A stretch of 16,354 nucleotides of DNA from Rhodothermales bacterium (GCA_028283985.1 JANQSQ010000406.1:1-16354), one strand, 5' to 3'; shown: positions 1 through 7,788, counted from the stretch's first letter. Notes: a model not told the origin generated them from the sequence alone. Made by a program: numbers and translations.

Positions 1-2
1 TT

Positions 3-107
3 TGGCAGGCCAATGTGCAGAGCGGTCTGTATTTCGCGCGCTTCACGGCGAAGGCGGCGGACGGAACCCGCGCCACCAAACTCATCAAGATGGCGGTTAT
101 TCGGTAA
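3..107 (+). CDS. C-terminal tail of a probable type IX-secreted protein (partial)
   Basis: Reading from base 3 gives 34 residues and a TAA at 105-107. The gene starts outside the window. The tail contains SGLYFARF, then a short glycine turn and a basic, hydrophobic end (KLIKMAVIR). This matches the usual form of the type IX secretion C-terminal sorting domain (PF18962-like) or the related FlgD Ig-like C-terminal domain in Bacteroidota: an (S/A)G-hY-hh strand, then a lysine-rich last strand. Such tails route outer-membrane or secreted proteins and are normally removed on export. What the rest of the protein does cannot be seen. The next gene starts 20 bases downstream on the same strand. The family call is fairly sure from pattern; the exact sorting-domain class is not. 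Confidence 0.65.
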   Translation, partial: WQANVQSGLYFARFTAKAADGTRATKLIKMAVIR

Positions 108-126
108 GATGGTTATTCGATAAAAT
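95..126 (+). repeat. 16-bp imperfect tandem duplication spanning a stop codon
   Basis: Bases 95-110 (GGTTATTCGGTAAGAT) and 111-126 (GGTTATTCGATAAAAT) are adjacent copies differing at two positions. The first copy holds the TAA stop of the upstream gene. The second ends just before the ATG at 128 of the next gene, so the duplication supplies the leader of that gene. It looks like a simple slippage or tandem duplication event. Confidence 0.8.
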
Positions 127-127
127 A

Positions 128-3100
128 ATGGCCGGGCTACATACATACGGCAGGGGGCAGGGGGTCTGGCGCCGGGTTGCCGGGCGTCTGGCGTCGGCGC
201 GGGTGCTCTTTGCGGTCGTGCTGGCCGGTATGCCTCTCGTGGGCGGGGCTCCGGCGGTTCAGGCGCAAAATATCGTGGATTTATACGATTTCACTCGTCC
301 GGGGCTGGATTGGTACATTTTCGAAACTGAGCATTTCCGGGTGGTTTTCCATCATGACGGGGCGGATAACGGAAGCAGCCGGACGGCACGGGTCGTTGCC
401 CGTATTGCCGAAGAAATATATGCCCCGATCACTTCGTTGTACCGGTATGAGCCCGACGGCAAGGTAACCTTCGTGCTCAAGGATTTTGAGGATTATTCCA
501 ACGGCGCCGCCTACTTCTTCGACAACAAGATCGAGATATGGGCGCCTGCACTGGATTCACCGCTCCGCGGCGACCACAACTGGCTGCGCAACGTGATCAC
601 GCACGAGTTTACGCATATAGTGCAGGTGCAGGCGGCGATGAAAGCGGGCCGCCGGTTTCCGTTCCTGTATTTCCAGTACCTGGATTACGAGGACGTAAAG
701 AGGCCTGACGTATTGTACGGATATCCGGACGTGATTGTTACGTATCCCGTGCCGACACTCAACAACCCGGCCTGGTTGGCGGAGGGGACGGCGCAGTACC
801 AGCGCGCGTTCATGCACTACGATCACTGGGATACCCACCGCGATATGGTGCTGCGGACCCGGGTGTTGGCCGGCGAGGAACTGACGCTTGCCGAAATGGG
901 AGGATTTTATTCGCATTCCAGTTTGCTGCGCGAGGTCGTATACAATCAGGGGTTCGCGTTCACGCACTATCTCGCCGCCACGTACGGGGAGGACATACTG
1001 CGCCGGTTGACTACCGAACTCGGAAAATGGGATACCTGGAATGTCGAGAAGGCCTTGAAGGAGGCGACAGGCCGTGATGCAGCCATGGTCTATGCGAACT
1101 GGATAGAAACGCTCCGCCGCGAGTACGAGGAGCGCATGGGTCCCGTTCGGGATCATATGGTCGAAGGCCGCCTGATCGAGGCGGAAGGATTTCGCAATTT
1201 GTATCCCCGTTTTTCGCCCGATGGCCGCCGCCTTGCCTATGTATCGAACAAGGGCGAGCACTACAACCTTTCTTCCCTCTACATTCTGGATCGAGAGACC
1301 GGAGAAGCGAAGGCGCACCGGCTGGAGGGCCTGGACCTGCAATCCGGTACGGCGGCGGCACACCGGCATCGGGATTGGGGCGGTGCGCAGTTTGAGTGCT
1401 CACTGGGATATACGCAGAAAGCGAAAGCCGGCGTGGGCGGGTCCGTAACCTGGCATCCTGACGGAGATCATCTGGTATATGCCCGCGCGAAAACCAATGC
1501 GGAGGGGTATCTGTTTTCGGACCTGTACCGGTTCGATCCGGAAACAGAAGAAACGGAGCGGCTGACCCGCAACCTGCGCGCGGCAGCGCCCGCGTACAGC
1601 CCGGACGGTTCGCAGATCGCCTTCCTGGGGCAATCCGACGGCAGCGCCAATCTGTATCTACTGGAGGTATCGAGCGGGCAAACGCGCCGCATCACGCACT
1701 ATGACGACGGCGCCCAGGTAACCGAGCCGGTCTGGCGCCCGGACGGCGCATGGATATACCTGACGCTTTCGCGGGGCGGCGGACGCGATATCTACAGGGT
1801 TGCGGTCAATGACAGTTCTGCCATCCCAGAGGAGGTGCTGGTGTCGGATGCAGACGAACGGTCTCCTGCGTTCGACGCCTCCGGAACCTGGTTGTATTAC
1901 ACATCAGACCAATCGGGCATTTTCAACGTTTACCGGATGCGCCTCAACGACGGAGGGAATGTATCCAATACTTCTCCGGAGGCACTGACCAATGTAACGG
2001 GGGGCGCCTTCATGCCGAATCTGGCCCCGGACGGCGCGATGGCGTTTGCGCGGTACGATGCGGACGGTTACCACATTGCCATGCTGGATCACCCTGCGTC
2101 CATTCCGGATCCGGCAGTGTATATCCCGCCTGCCATTACCGGAAAAGGGGAGCCGGCGCCGGTTCCTCCGGACCAATGGGCGCTGCTCGATGCGTTCGAC
2201 GATACGGATATTCGCCCGTTCGACGGGGAGACCGTGTTGCGGGTGCGGAGGACGCGGGGCGATTCGAACGCCGGCCAGGAAGCGCAGCCGGAAACGGAAG
2301 AAGCGGCGGTGCCGGAGAGCGTGGAGAAATACCGGAATGTGTTTACTCCGATCGGGTTTTTCCCTGTGCTGCGCATCGACAATTACGTGTCGCGGCGCGG
2401 GCGATCGTTGGGAGCGCGTGTTCCACAGCGCTCCGTGGGAGGACATCTCCTGCGCACGACCAAACTGGGCGTGTATGTGAATTCGCGCGAGATGCTCGAA
2501 GAGATGTCGTTTTTCGGGGGAATCATGGTGGGTCCGGGGTCTACGAAGGCGAAGGGGGCGGGCGATCTCCTGGCGCCTTCCAATCTGCTGAAAATGGAGC
2601 GCGACGCCTTCCTTACCATCGCATACAACCGCGGCTTCCGGTTTCTGCCGAAACGATGGGCGCCGCAGTTTTCCATCGAACTGTATAACATCCGCCGGAA
2701 TGTGGAGAACGGGTTGCGGATCGAGGAATTTCCCTGTACGGCCTGTTATCCGGATACGACGCATGTGGATATTGCCTACAGTCTGTGGGAAGGTAATATT
2801 TACGCCCGCAGCAAAGTGAATAAGGCCCTGCTGCTCGAAGCCGGATACCGGTACAGTCCCTATCGCGTTTCGACCGAGCGGTTCTTCTCCGCAGAGGAAA
2901 ACGGTTTCGTACCCGGTACGGCTTCGCGGTATTTTATCGGGCGCGCGTTTACGGCAGGCGCCCGGTTCCAGTCTAAGAAGCTCCATCGCCACAGCAATGT
3001 GCTGCCCCGACAGATACGCGCCGATGTACATTACGAGGCCGAATCGGGCCGCTTGCTGCAGCGATTCGACGTGGAGGACGGCATCCTCGTACCCTCGTAC

Positions 3101-3664
3101 GAACGCGGGCGCAACCACCGGCTTACCCTGGATGCGCGGGCGGGCTTCCGGCTTCCGGGTTTGTCCGCTTCCGCGAGCCATGGTCTGGGAATCCGGTTGC
3201 GCGGCAGCACCATTCTGGGGACCGAGGTGGATGATTTTTACAACGATTATGTAGGCGGCCTGCTGCGCGCGCGGGGATATCCGTTTTACGCCCTCGGAGG
3301 CAATGAAACCTTATGGTTGCAGGTGGCCTATCATTTTCCGATATGGTCTCATGTGTCGAAGCAGGCGCTGTTCGCTTATTTCGACAAGGTATACGGTCGT
3401 ATCTACGCGGATGCGGCGTTCGCCTGGAGCAAGGGGGCGCCCAGGGCTGCGGACATGCGGCGCGACATCGGCATGGAACTGCGTGTCGGGCTCGGTTCTT
3501 TTTACCTTCTGCCCACTGCGTTTTTTGTCAGCGCAACCTACGGACTGGATACGTTCACATTCGAACCCGACGAGGATTTCCTGACGGTGGACGAGAGCCG
3601 CTTTATCCGGTACGGGCACGAGTTGTTATGGCATTTCGGGCTTCTTTTCGACTTTGATCTTTAA
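128..3664 (+). CDS. Secreted metallopeptidase-like / TolB-like propeller / BamA-like barrel protein
   Basis: The protein has 1178 residues from the ATG at 128. This start is preferred over an upstream TTG because the reading frame before it covers the previous gene's tail. A hydrophobic stretch (VLFAVVLAGMPLVGG) followed by APAVQAQ suggests an export signal ending near residue 47. A gluzincin-like zinc site follows: HEFTH with H159, E160 and H163, and the downstream WLAEGTAQY placing the third ligand at E219. About six PD40/TolB-like blades occupy residues 357-660, with repeated SPDG, HPDG or RPDG turns (for example FSPDGRRLAYVSN). After a charged linker, residues from about 735 to the end form a long alternating, aromatic-rich region typical of a surface-antigen (BamA/Omp85-like) barrel. 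Proteins of this architecture are known in Bacteroidota as peptidase MA-like or PD40-containing proteins, without a firm substrate. It probably sits in the outer membrane. A thioredoxin-like gene follows after 24 bases. Confidence 0.8.
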   Translation: MAGLHTYGRGQGVWRRVAGRLASARVLFAVVLAGMPLVGGAPAVQAQNIVDLYDFTRPGLDWYIFETEHFRVVFHHDGADNGSSRTARVVARIAEEIYAPITSLYRYEPDGKVTFVLKDFEDYSNGAAYFFDNKIEIWAPALDSPLRGDHNWLRNVITHEFTHIVQVQAAMKAGRRFPFLYFQYLDYEDVKRPDVLYGYPDVIVTYPVPTLNNPAWLAEGTAQYQRAFMHYDHWDTHRDMVLRTRVLAGEELTLAEMGGFYSHSSLLREVVYNQGFAFTHYLAATYGEDILRRLTTELGKWDTWNVEKALKEATGRDAAMVYANWIETLRREYEERMGPVRDHMVEGRLIEAEGFRNLYPRFSPDGRRLAYVSNKGEHYNLSSLYILDRETGEAKAHRLEGLDLQSGTAAAHRHRDWGGAQFECSLGYTQKAKAGVGGSVTWHPDGDHLVYARAKTNAEGYLFSDLYRFDPETEETERLTRNLRAAAPAYSPDGSQIAFLGQSDGSANLYLLEVSSGQTRRITHYDDGAQVTEPVWRPDGAWIYLTLSRGGGRDIYRVAVNDSSAIPEEVLVSDADERSPAFDASGTWLYYTSDQSGIFNVYRMRLNDGGNVSNTSPEALTNVTGGAFMPNLAPDGAMAFARYDADGYHIAMLDHPASIPDPAVYIPPAITGKGEPAPVPPDQWALLDAFDDTDIRPFDGETVLRVRRTRGDSNAGQEAQPETEEAAVPESVEKYRNVFTPIGFFPVLRIDNYVSRRGRSLGARVPQRSVGGHLLRTTKLGVYVNSREMLEEMSFFGGIMVGPGSTKAKGAGDLLAPSNLLKMERDAFLTIAYNRGFRFLPKRWAPQFSIELYNIRRNVENGLRIEEFPCTACYPDTTHVDIAYSLWEGNIYARSKVNKALLLEAGYRYSPYRVSTERFFSAEENGFVPGTASRYFIGRAFTAGARFQSKKLHRHSNVLPRQIRADVHYEAESGRLLQRFDVEDGILVPSYERGRNHRLTLDARAGFRLPGLSASASHGLGIRLRGSTILGTEVDDFYNDYVGGLLRARGYPFYALGGNETLWLQVAYHFPIWSHVSKQALFAYFDKVYGRIYADAAFAWSKGAPRAADMRRDIGMELRVGLGSFYLLPTAFFVSATYGLDTFTFEPDEDFLTVDESRFIRYGHELLWHFGLLFDFDL

Positions 3665-3688
3665 CGGCGCGTTTCGCCGCTTTTGCTC

Positions 3689-4375
3689 ATGGATTTTGCG
3701 CTTTCCTATTTCGCTGCCGCCGGTATGATCGCTGCCGGGACCGGCTTTCTGATCTTCCTGTACCGCAAGACCGGCACGCTGCTGCCGGCGGACGCCGTAG
3801 AGCGGCTGGGGTCGCTCATGTCCATGGCGCTCATTGTGACTGCCGGGCTCCTGGTGTATGTAACGTACCGGGTCGATTCGGGAAGCGGGTTCGTTTTTTC
3901 GGGAGCCCCCCGGCTGGAGGATACCGAACTGGGTGCTCCGGCCCCGGATTTTGCGTTCGTGGAGCTGCTTTCGGAAGAAGAGATGCACCTGTCCGATTAC
4001 CGCGGCAAGGTGATCCTGCTCAACTGGTGGGCTACCTGGTGCGCGCCTTGCCTCGAAGAATTACCGGCGCTCAACGGGCTCCAGGATCGCTATGCGGACG
4101 AAGGACTGGTCGTGCTCACGATTTCGGACGAATCGCGGGCGACGCTCGTTGATTTCAACAACGAGTTGCCGTTGCGTACGGTCGCGGGGTATGTCCAGGA
4201 CGAATATCTTGAAAACCTTTCCGATCCGTTCCGGCGCACCCTTCAGATTCGCCCGACGACCTATGCGATCGACCGGGATGGCGTGATCCGCGATTTCGTC
4301 CTGGGGGCGCAGGACGGCCTGGCGTTCGAGCGCATGATCGCTCCCTGGCTTAAACAGACCGTTTCTTCAGAATAA
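3689..4375 (+). CDS. Membrane-anchored TlpA/ResA-like thioredoxin
   Basis: The protein has 228 residues. The ATG at 3689 is chosen over an in-frame TTG two codons upstream. Two hydrophobic segments lie at the N terminus (about residues 5-25 and 44-62), then a linker and an AhpC/TSA-Redoxin-type thioredoxin fold starting at GAPAPDFAF. The active site is WCAPC, with C118 and C121, and the expected cis-proline is P189 in IRPTTYAID. Family members (TlpA, ResA) reduce or exchange disulfides outside the cytoplasmic membrane, for example in cytochrome c maturation or in envelope protein folding. The substrate here is unknown. It follows the large secreted protein by 24 bases, suggesting cotranscription. 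Its stop originally lay just 7 bases before the next start codon, before a small element inserted there. Confidence 0.85.
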   Translation: MDFALSYFAAAGMIAAGTGFLIFLYRKTGTLLPADAVERLGSLMSMALIVTAGLLVYVTYRVDSGSGFVFSGAPRLEDTELGAPAPDFAFVELLSEEEMHLSDYRGKVILLNWWATWCAPCLEELPALNGLQDRYADEGLVVLTISDESRATLVDFNNELPLRTVAGYVQDEYLENLSDPFRRTLQIRPTTYAIDRDGVIRDFVLGAQDGLAFERMIAPWLKQTVSSE

Positions 4376-4382
4376 GGATGCT

Positions 4383-4436
4383 ATGGATACTCTGATCAAA
4401 ACCACTTTGCTCAGCACTTCACGTTCGCGCGAATAG
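4383..4436 (+). other. 17-codon mini-frame created at the left MITE junction
   Basis: Because the element's end begins with TG and inserted after TA, the left junction also reads ATG. This frame starts where the original downstream gene started and runs MDTLIKTTLLSTSRSRE to a TAG at 4434-4436. Any ribosome guided by the original upstream context would now translate this peptide and terminate. It is most likely a by-product of insertion and not a functional gene. Confidence 0.35.
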
Positions 4437-4642
4437 GACATCATGATTCCATCGTTGAAATCAGCAGAAAACACTGCGAATTCGGGGCATCGTGGGCATG
4501 AAGTGCCCTTCGGGAGGCTGAGAGGGGCACGCTGGCTGCGTCATTCCTCATTATGCGGGGCCGCCACCTGCACTGCTTCGTCATTTCTTGCCAGCGCACC
4601 CCCCTCAGCCTCTGAGCTTTGCGGACTTAATCAGAGTATCCA
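4384..4642. mobile_element. 259-bp MITE-like element with TA target duplication
   Basis: The element begins TGGATACTCTGAT and ends with its exact reverse complement, ATCAGAGTATCCA. Similarity of the ends extends inward, with about 26 of 31 positions matching when the adjoining TA is counted, including a second block GCTCAG. It is flanked by TA at 4382-4383 and 4643-4644, the target duplication typical of IS630/Tc1/mariner-type transposition. It has no room for a transposase, so it would be non-autonomous. Removing it plus one TA leaves TAA-GGATGC-TATG, restoring a tight junction between the thioredoxin gene and the next gene. The family assignment is inference from TA and terminal repeats; no parent element is seen in the window. 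Confidence 0.7.
4514..4612. repeat. Internal 22-bp inverted repeat inside the MITE-like element
   Basis: Arms 4514-4535 (GAGGCTGAGAGGGGCACGCT plus GG) and 4591-4612 are complementary at 19 of 22 positions and separated by 55 bases. A transcript through the element could fold into a long stem. Such subterminal dyads are common in small palindromic elements. No uridine run follows the second arm, so a Rho-independent terminator is not supported. Confidence 0.6.
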
Positions 4643-4643
4643 T

Positions 4644-5627
4644 ATGCAACGCATTGTTTTGACAGGATTGATCGTGTTTGTCTTCCTTACGGTGTTCCGG
4701 CCGGCGCCGTTGGCGGCGCAGGATGCAAACGAGGATGTCATCTCCGCGGCGCAATTGCGATCCCGGATGCTATACCAGGATATGCCGGGACAAGCTTCGG
4801 AAAGCGTCGTACGCAGCGTCCCGCTGGCTTTCGGGATGTCGGCGGTTCTGCCAGGCCTCGGGCAGGCCTACAACCGGAACTGGATCCGTTCCGCGGCGGC
4901 GGTTGCGATAGAAGGCGGGTTGCTGGTAGCCTATTTCACCTGGAGAGATCGGGGACGCGATGGCGAAAAGGCCTACCAGGCGTATGCCCATCGGTTCTGG
5001 GATCCGGTCCGGTACGCTTCCTGGCTGAACGATTACGCGGCCTGGCTTGAAGCGGGCGCCGAGGAAATGACGCTGGGCGCCGCCGCGATTTCCCCACCCG
5101 GCGGAATCGACTTCATGAGGCCGGACGCATGGACGGACGCAGATCGGCAGCTTGTCCGGGAGTTTTTCGATGCGATGCGCGCGGTCGAGCGCGAGGTATG
5201 GCATCCGGAGACCGGCGCGGCCTTTTCGCACGAGATCCCGTATTTCGGCGAGCAGCAGTACTACGAACTGATCGGAAAATATTTTCAGTTTGCGCCCGGA
5301 TGGGTGGACTACCCTGCGTGGAAGAGCGGCGAAGATTTTACCGACGCCATCGATCCGGAGCGAACCGGCGCAAACGGTTCCAAGCCGAACGTACAGGGCC
5401 GGTTTCTGGACTACGCCGACGACCATGCCCACGCCAATACGTTACTCCGGCGCGCTTCGCGCGTATCGGCGGTGCTTGTGCTGAACCATGTGCTTGCAGC
5501 GTTCGATGCGGCTATTGCAGCCCGGCTCCACAATCACCGCATCGAAACGAACATGGGGGTGGGGTATACGGGATACGGGCCGTATCGTACGCCGGAGATA
5601 TCCGCTGCGGTGACGTGGAGGTTTTAA
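4644..5627 (+). CDS. DUF5683-like envelope protein
   Basis: The protein has 327 residues from the ATG at 4644. This start is preferred to an in-frame ATG at 4443, which lies inside the inserted element. The N terminus is a clean signal peptide: MQR, a hydrophobic run LTGLIVFVFLTVF, then APLAAQ. Residues 60-90 contain AVLPGLGQAYNRNWIRSA and a hydrophobic segment (AAAVAIEGGLLVAYF), the hallmark of Bacteroidota DUF5683 proteins. The middle is tryptophan- and tyrosine-rich (residues about 90-260). Near the end, LVLNHVLAAFDAAIAARL gives a second amphipathic or membrane segment, and the protein ends in WRF, as many outer-membrane proteins do. Function is unknown. The native leader was separated from the start codon by the 259-bp element, so its expression may have changed. 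The coding sequence itself is intact. Confidence 0.75.
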   Translation: MQRIVLTGLIVFVFLTVFRPAPLAAQDANEDVISAAQLRSRMLYQDMPGQASESVVRSVPLAFGMSAVLPGLGQAYNRNWIRSAAAVAIEGGLLVAYFTWRDRGRDGEKAYQAYAHRFWDPVRYASWLNDYAAWLEAGAEEMTLGAAAISPPGGIDFMRPDAWTDADRQLVREFFDAMRAVEREVWHPETGAAFSHEIPYFGEQQYYELIGKYFQFAPGWVDYPAWKSGEDFTDAIDPERTGANGSKPNVQGRFLDYADDHAHANTLLRRASRVSAVLVLNHVLAAFDAAIAARLHNHRIETNMGVGYTGYGPYRTPEISAAVTWRF

Positions 5628-5721
5628 GCGCGCGCGAGGCGATCATCCTGCGCGCCTGGCTGGTCCGGAGTAAGCTATCAGTGCTTCTCCCGGGGGCTTG
5701 TACGAATAAAATAGTATATTT

Positions 5722-5785
5722 GCTGTACAGTGAATATTGATTTAATTTCAAATATTCGCTATTATAATATTATCCACTGTGCAGC
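5722..5785. promoter_or_regulatory. AT-rich leader with two dyads, candidate AbiE operator/promoter
   Basis: The 5628-5798 leader becomes AT-rich from about 5701. GCTGTACAGTG at 5722-5732 faces CACTGTGCAGC at 5775-5785 as an inverted repeat (10 of 11 positions). A shorter one, GAATATT at 5732-5738, faces AATATTC at 5751-5757. A TATAAT hexamer lies at 5763-5768, and TATATTTG at 5715-5722 fits the Bacteroidota TAnnTTTG box, but neither has a well-spaced upstream element. AbiEi antitoxins are known to repress their operon by binding inverted repeats in the promoter, so these dyads are candidate operators. This is a prediction only. Confidence 0.35.
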
Positions 5786-5798
5786 AAAAATTAGAAAA

Positions 5799-6896
5799 AT
5801 GGCGATACATAATGCACATATGTACGAAACGGACCTGATCGACAAGCTCCTTGAAGTTCTCCGGGAATTTCCGGATGTCGATGCGCATTCGTCCATTTCA
5901 GGACTGAAGCGCGATCAAGGCATTGACGTAGAAATCGAGGTTGACTTCGCCGGAAAGAGTTATGTATTGCTTGTTGAACTGAAGAAGTCGGTGTATCCGC
6001 GAGACGCACAGCGTATTCTTTGGCAATGGAGGCATTTTCTTGCTGTTGAAGGCGCCAAATACCGTAAGAACGAACCTGTGCCGTTACTGGCGGCCGAATC
6101 GATTTCGCCGGGTGCGAAGCAATTGCTGAAAGACGAGAAATTCGGTTATTTCGATAGTGGCGGCAGTCTCTTTATTCCCGCGCCTGGCGCCTATATTTAT
6201 GTCGAAAAACCACCTCCCAGGCCCCTGAAAAGATTGGTTGGCGGTCTCTTTAAGGGAAAACGCGCGCAAGTCCTCCACACGCTTCTTCTCCGACACAATG
6301 AGTGGTTTGGCGTCAAGGAACTTGCCGAACTGGCCATGGTGTCGCCGGCGACCGCTTCCGAAACCCTGACAGCTTTGGAACGCTTTGAATGGATCAGCGC
6401 CAAAGGCAAGGGGCCTTCAAAGGAGCGGTGTCTTGCCAAGCCTGATGCATTGCTTAATGAGTGGCAAAAACAGATGACCGCTGTTCCTCGCAGTCTTGTC
6501 TGTCGTCGCTACTATGTTCCGGCTTCCAAGCCGGATGAACTGACCCAGCGCCTCGCCCGTCTTTGTGAGATGCACCATGTCGAATATGCCTTGACACAAG
6601 AAATTGCGGCCCAAATGTACGCTCCACTCCTGACGTCAGTATCGCGCGTTGCCTGTCGCATGGCTCCGGGCCGTGCGGCCGAGAACGTGATCGGCGAGCT
6701 TGGCGCGCGAGCCGTCAGTGAAGGAGCGAACCTTACTGTCATCGAGACCGAATCGCAGGGTGAGTTCATGTTTAAGGAAAATATGGACTCAATGTGGCTG
6801 GCCAGCACCGTCCAGGTTTATCTCGATCTGCTACAAAGCGGCGGACGTGCAAAGGACATGGCTGAGCACCTCCGACACGAAAGAATTGGTTTCTGA
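5799..6896 (+). CDS. AbiEi-type antitoxin/regulator with nuclease-like N-terminal domain
   Basis: The protein has 365 residues from the ATG at 5799, which follows an A-rich leader. Two other in-frame starts exist (GTG 5730, ATG 5820). Residues 8-100 resemble a PD-(D/E)XK fold: GIDVEIEV at 41-48, then YVLLVELKKS with E60-L61-K62. Residues 155-205 form a winged helix (RAQVLHTLLLRHNEWFGVKE, then a helix with VSPATASETLTALE). The C-terminal half is unassigned. The order regulator then nucleotidyltransferase, with TGATG overlap (stop 6894-6896, next ATG 6896), is that of type IV toxin-antitoxin AbiE systems, where AbiEi represses transcription and counters the AbiEii toxin. Whether the nuclease-like domain cuts DNA is unknown. 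GC content and codon use are lower than in the flanking host genes, consistent with transfer. Confidence 0.7.
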   Translation: MAIHNAHMYETDLIDKLLEVLREFPDVDAHSSISGLKRDQGIDVEIEVDFAGKSYVLLVELKKSVYPRDAQRILWQWRHFLAVEGAKYRKNEPVPLLAAESISPGAKQLLKDEKFGYFDSGGSLFIPAPGAYIYVEKPPPRPLKRLVGGLFKGKRAQVLHTLLLRHNEWFGVKELAELAMVSPATASETLTALERFEWISAKGKGPSKERCLAKPDALLNEWQKQMTAVPRSLVCRRYYVPASKPDELTQRLARLCEMHHVEYALTQEIAAQMYAPLLTSVSRVACRMAPGRAAENVIGELGARAVSEGANLTVIETESQGEFMFKENMDSMWLASTVQVYLDLLQSGGRAKDMAEHLRHERIGF

Positions 6897-7788
6897 TGAA
6901 CAAACCTGGCACTGTCGGCGGTTATACGAATGAAGTGACCCGGAACTGCGAACGCGTATTGGTGACGCTTCTCCGTGGTCTGGGCCCCTGGAAGAACTCA
7001 GTCTACCTGGTTGGTGGTCTCACACCACGCTATCTCGTGAAAGCGGAGCCGCCTGATGTCCCCGCTCACGCTGGGACCGGTGATGTCGATATCGTCGTCG
7101 AGCTGCAAATGCTCGCCGATACCGATGCCTATTACTCCCTCGAAGAGAACTTAAAAAAACTGGGTTTTGAACGAGCCGAGAACCACAAAGGCGAAAAGGT
7201 CTCGTGGCGATGGCGGGCAAACACCGAAAGCGGTGTGCCCATTATCCTGGAATTGCTCGCCGACGATCCAGAGATCGGGGGCGGCAAAGTCCAGCCGCTA
7301 CCGACGGCGGGTAATATTTCCGCGCTCAATATCCCACATGCATCAATGGTTTTCGATCACCACGAGACTCGGGAAATCAGCGTAGAGCTACTCGGAGAGG
7401 ACGGTGTTGCAACAGAGACTATTCGTTATGCCGACCTTGTCGGTTTCACATGTTTGAAAGCGTTTGCGCTTGATCAGCGTCACGAGCGCAAGGATGCATA
7501 CGATCTGATTACTGCATTGAAAATTACGATGCCGGCCTGGATGCTGCTGCCGAGGCATTCCGGGCGGCGCTTAAAGGTCGGCACAAAGAAGTCATCGAAA
7601 CCGCACTGGCTATCCTTGTCAAACGCTTTGTCGATTCCGGCGAAGTCGAAGGCTACGCGAAGGATGGTCCGGTCGCAGTTGCGAAATTCGAGCTGTCCGA
7701 CGATGAGGAAATGAGGGAAAGGCGGATTTTGCGCCAACGCGATGTCAGCGATTTGGTTGCGCGATTCGTGCATTGCGCAGGAAAGTGA
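6896..7788 (+). pseudogene. AbiEii-type nucleotidyltransferase toxin, frameshifted
   Basis: The start ATG at 6896 overlaps the antitoxin stop. Residues 36-67 carry the nucleotidyltransferase signature: VYLVGGLTPRYL, then GTGDVDIVV with acidic residues at D63 and D65. A conserved ERKDAYDLI ends at residue 205. After ATT at 7508-7510 the expected frame is lost: inserting one T there gives DLIYCIENYDAGLDAAAEAF, as in family members, and continues open to a TGA at 7786-7788, for about 297 residues in all. Without it the frame runs through unrelated codons to a stop at 7712-7714 (272 residues). AbiEii toxins transfer nucleotides, for example to tRNA. The core catalytic part is intact but the C-terminal third is replaced, so the toxin is probably inactive unless this is a sequencing error in the read or assembly. 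Confidence 0.8.

Noticed and set aside
1904..3181. Long minus-strand open frame of 425 codons
   Set aside because: It is a codon-bias shadow of the large plus-strand gene. It lacks recognisable domains and is rich in arginine and histidine. The minus-strand frames at 11233-12378 and 14569-15945 were rejected for the same reason.
4443..4643. 67-codon N-terminal extension of the DUF5683-like protein
   Set aside because: It lies inside the inserted element, has no signal-peptide logic, and the ATG at 4644 begins a textbook signal peptide.
5645..5710. Possible left att copy of the tRNA 3' end (CGCGCCTGGCTGG near 5652, or CCCGGG near 5689)
   Set aside because: Only short, GC-rich partial matches to bases 10350-10370 were found, well within chance for this composition.
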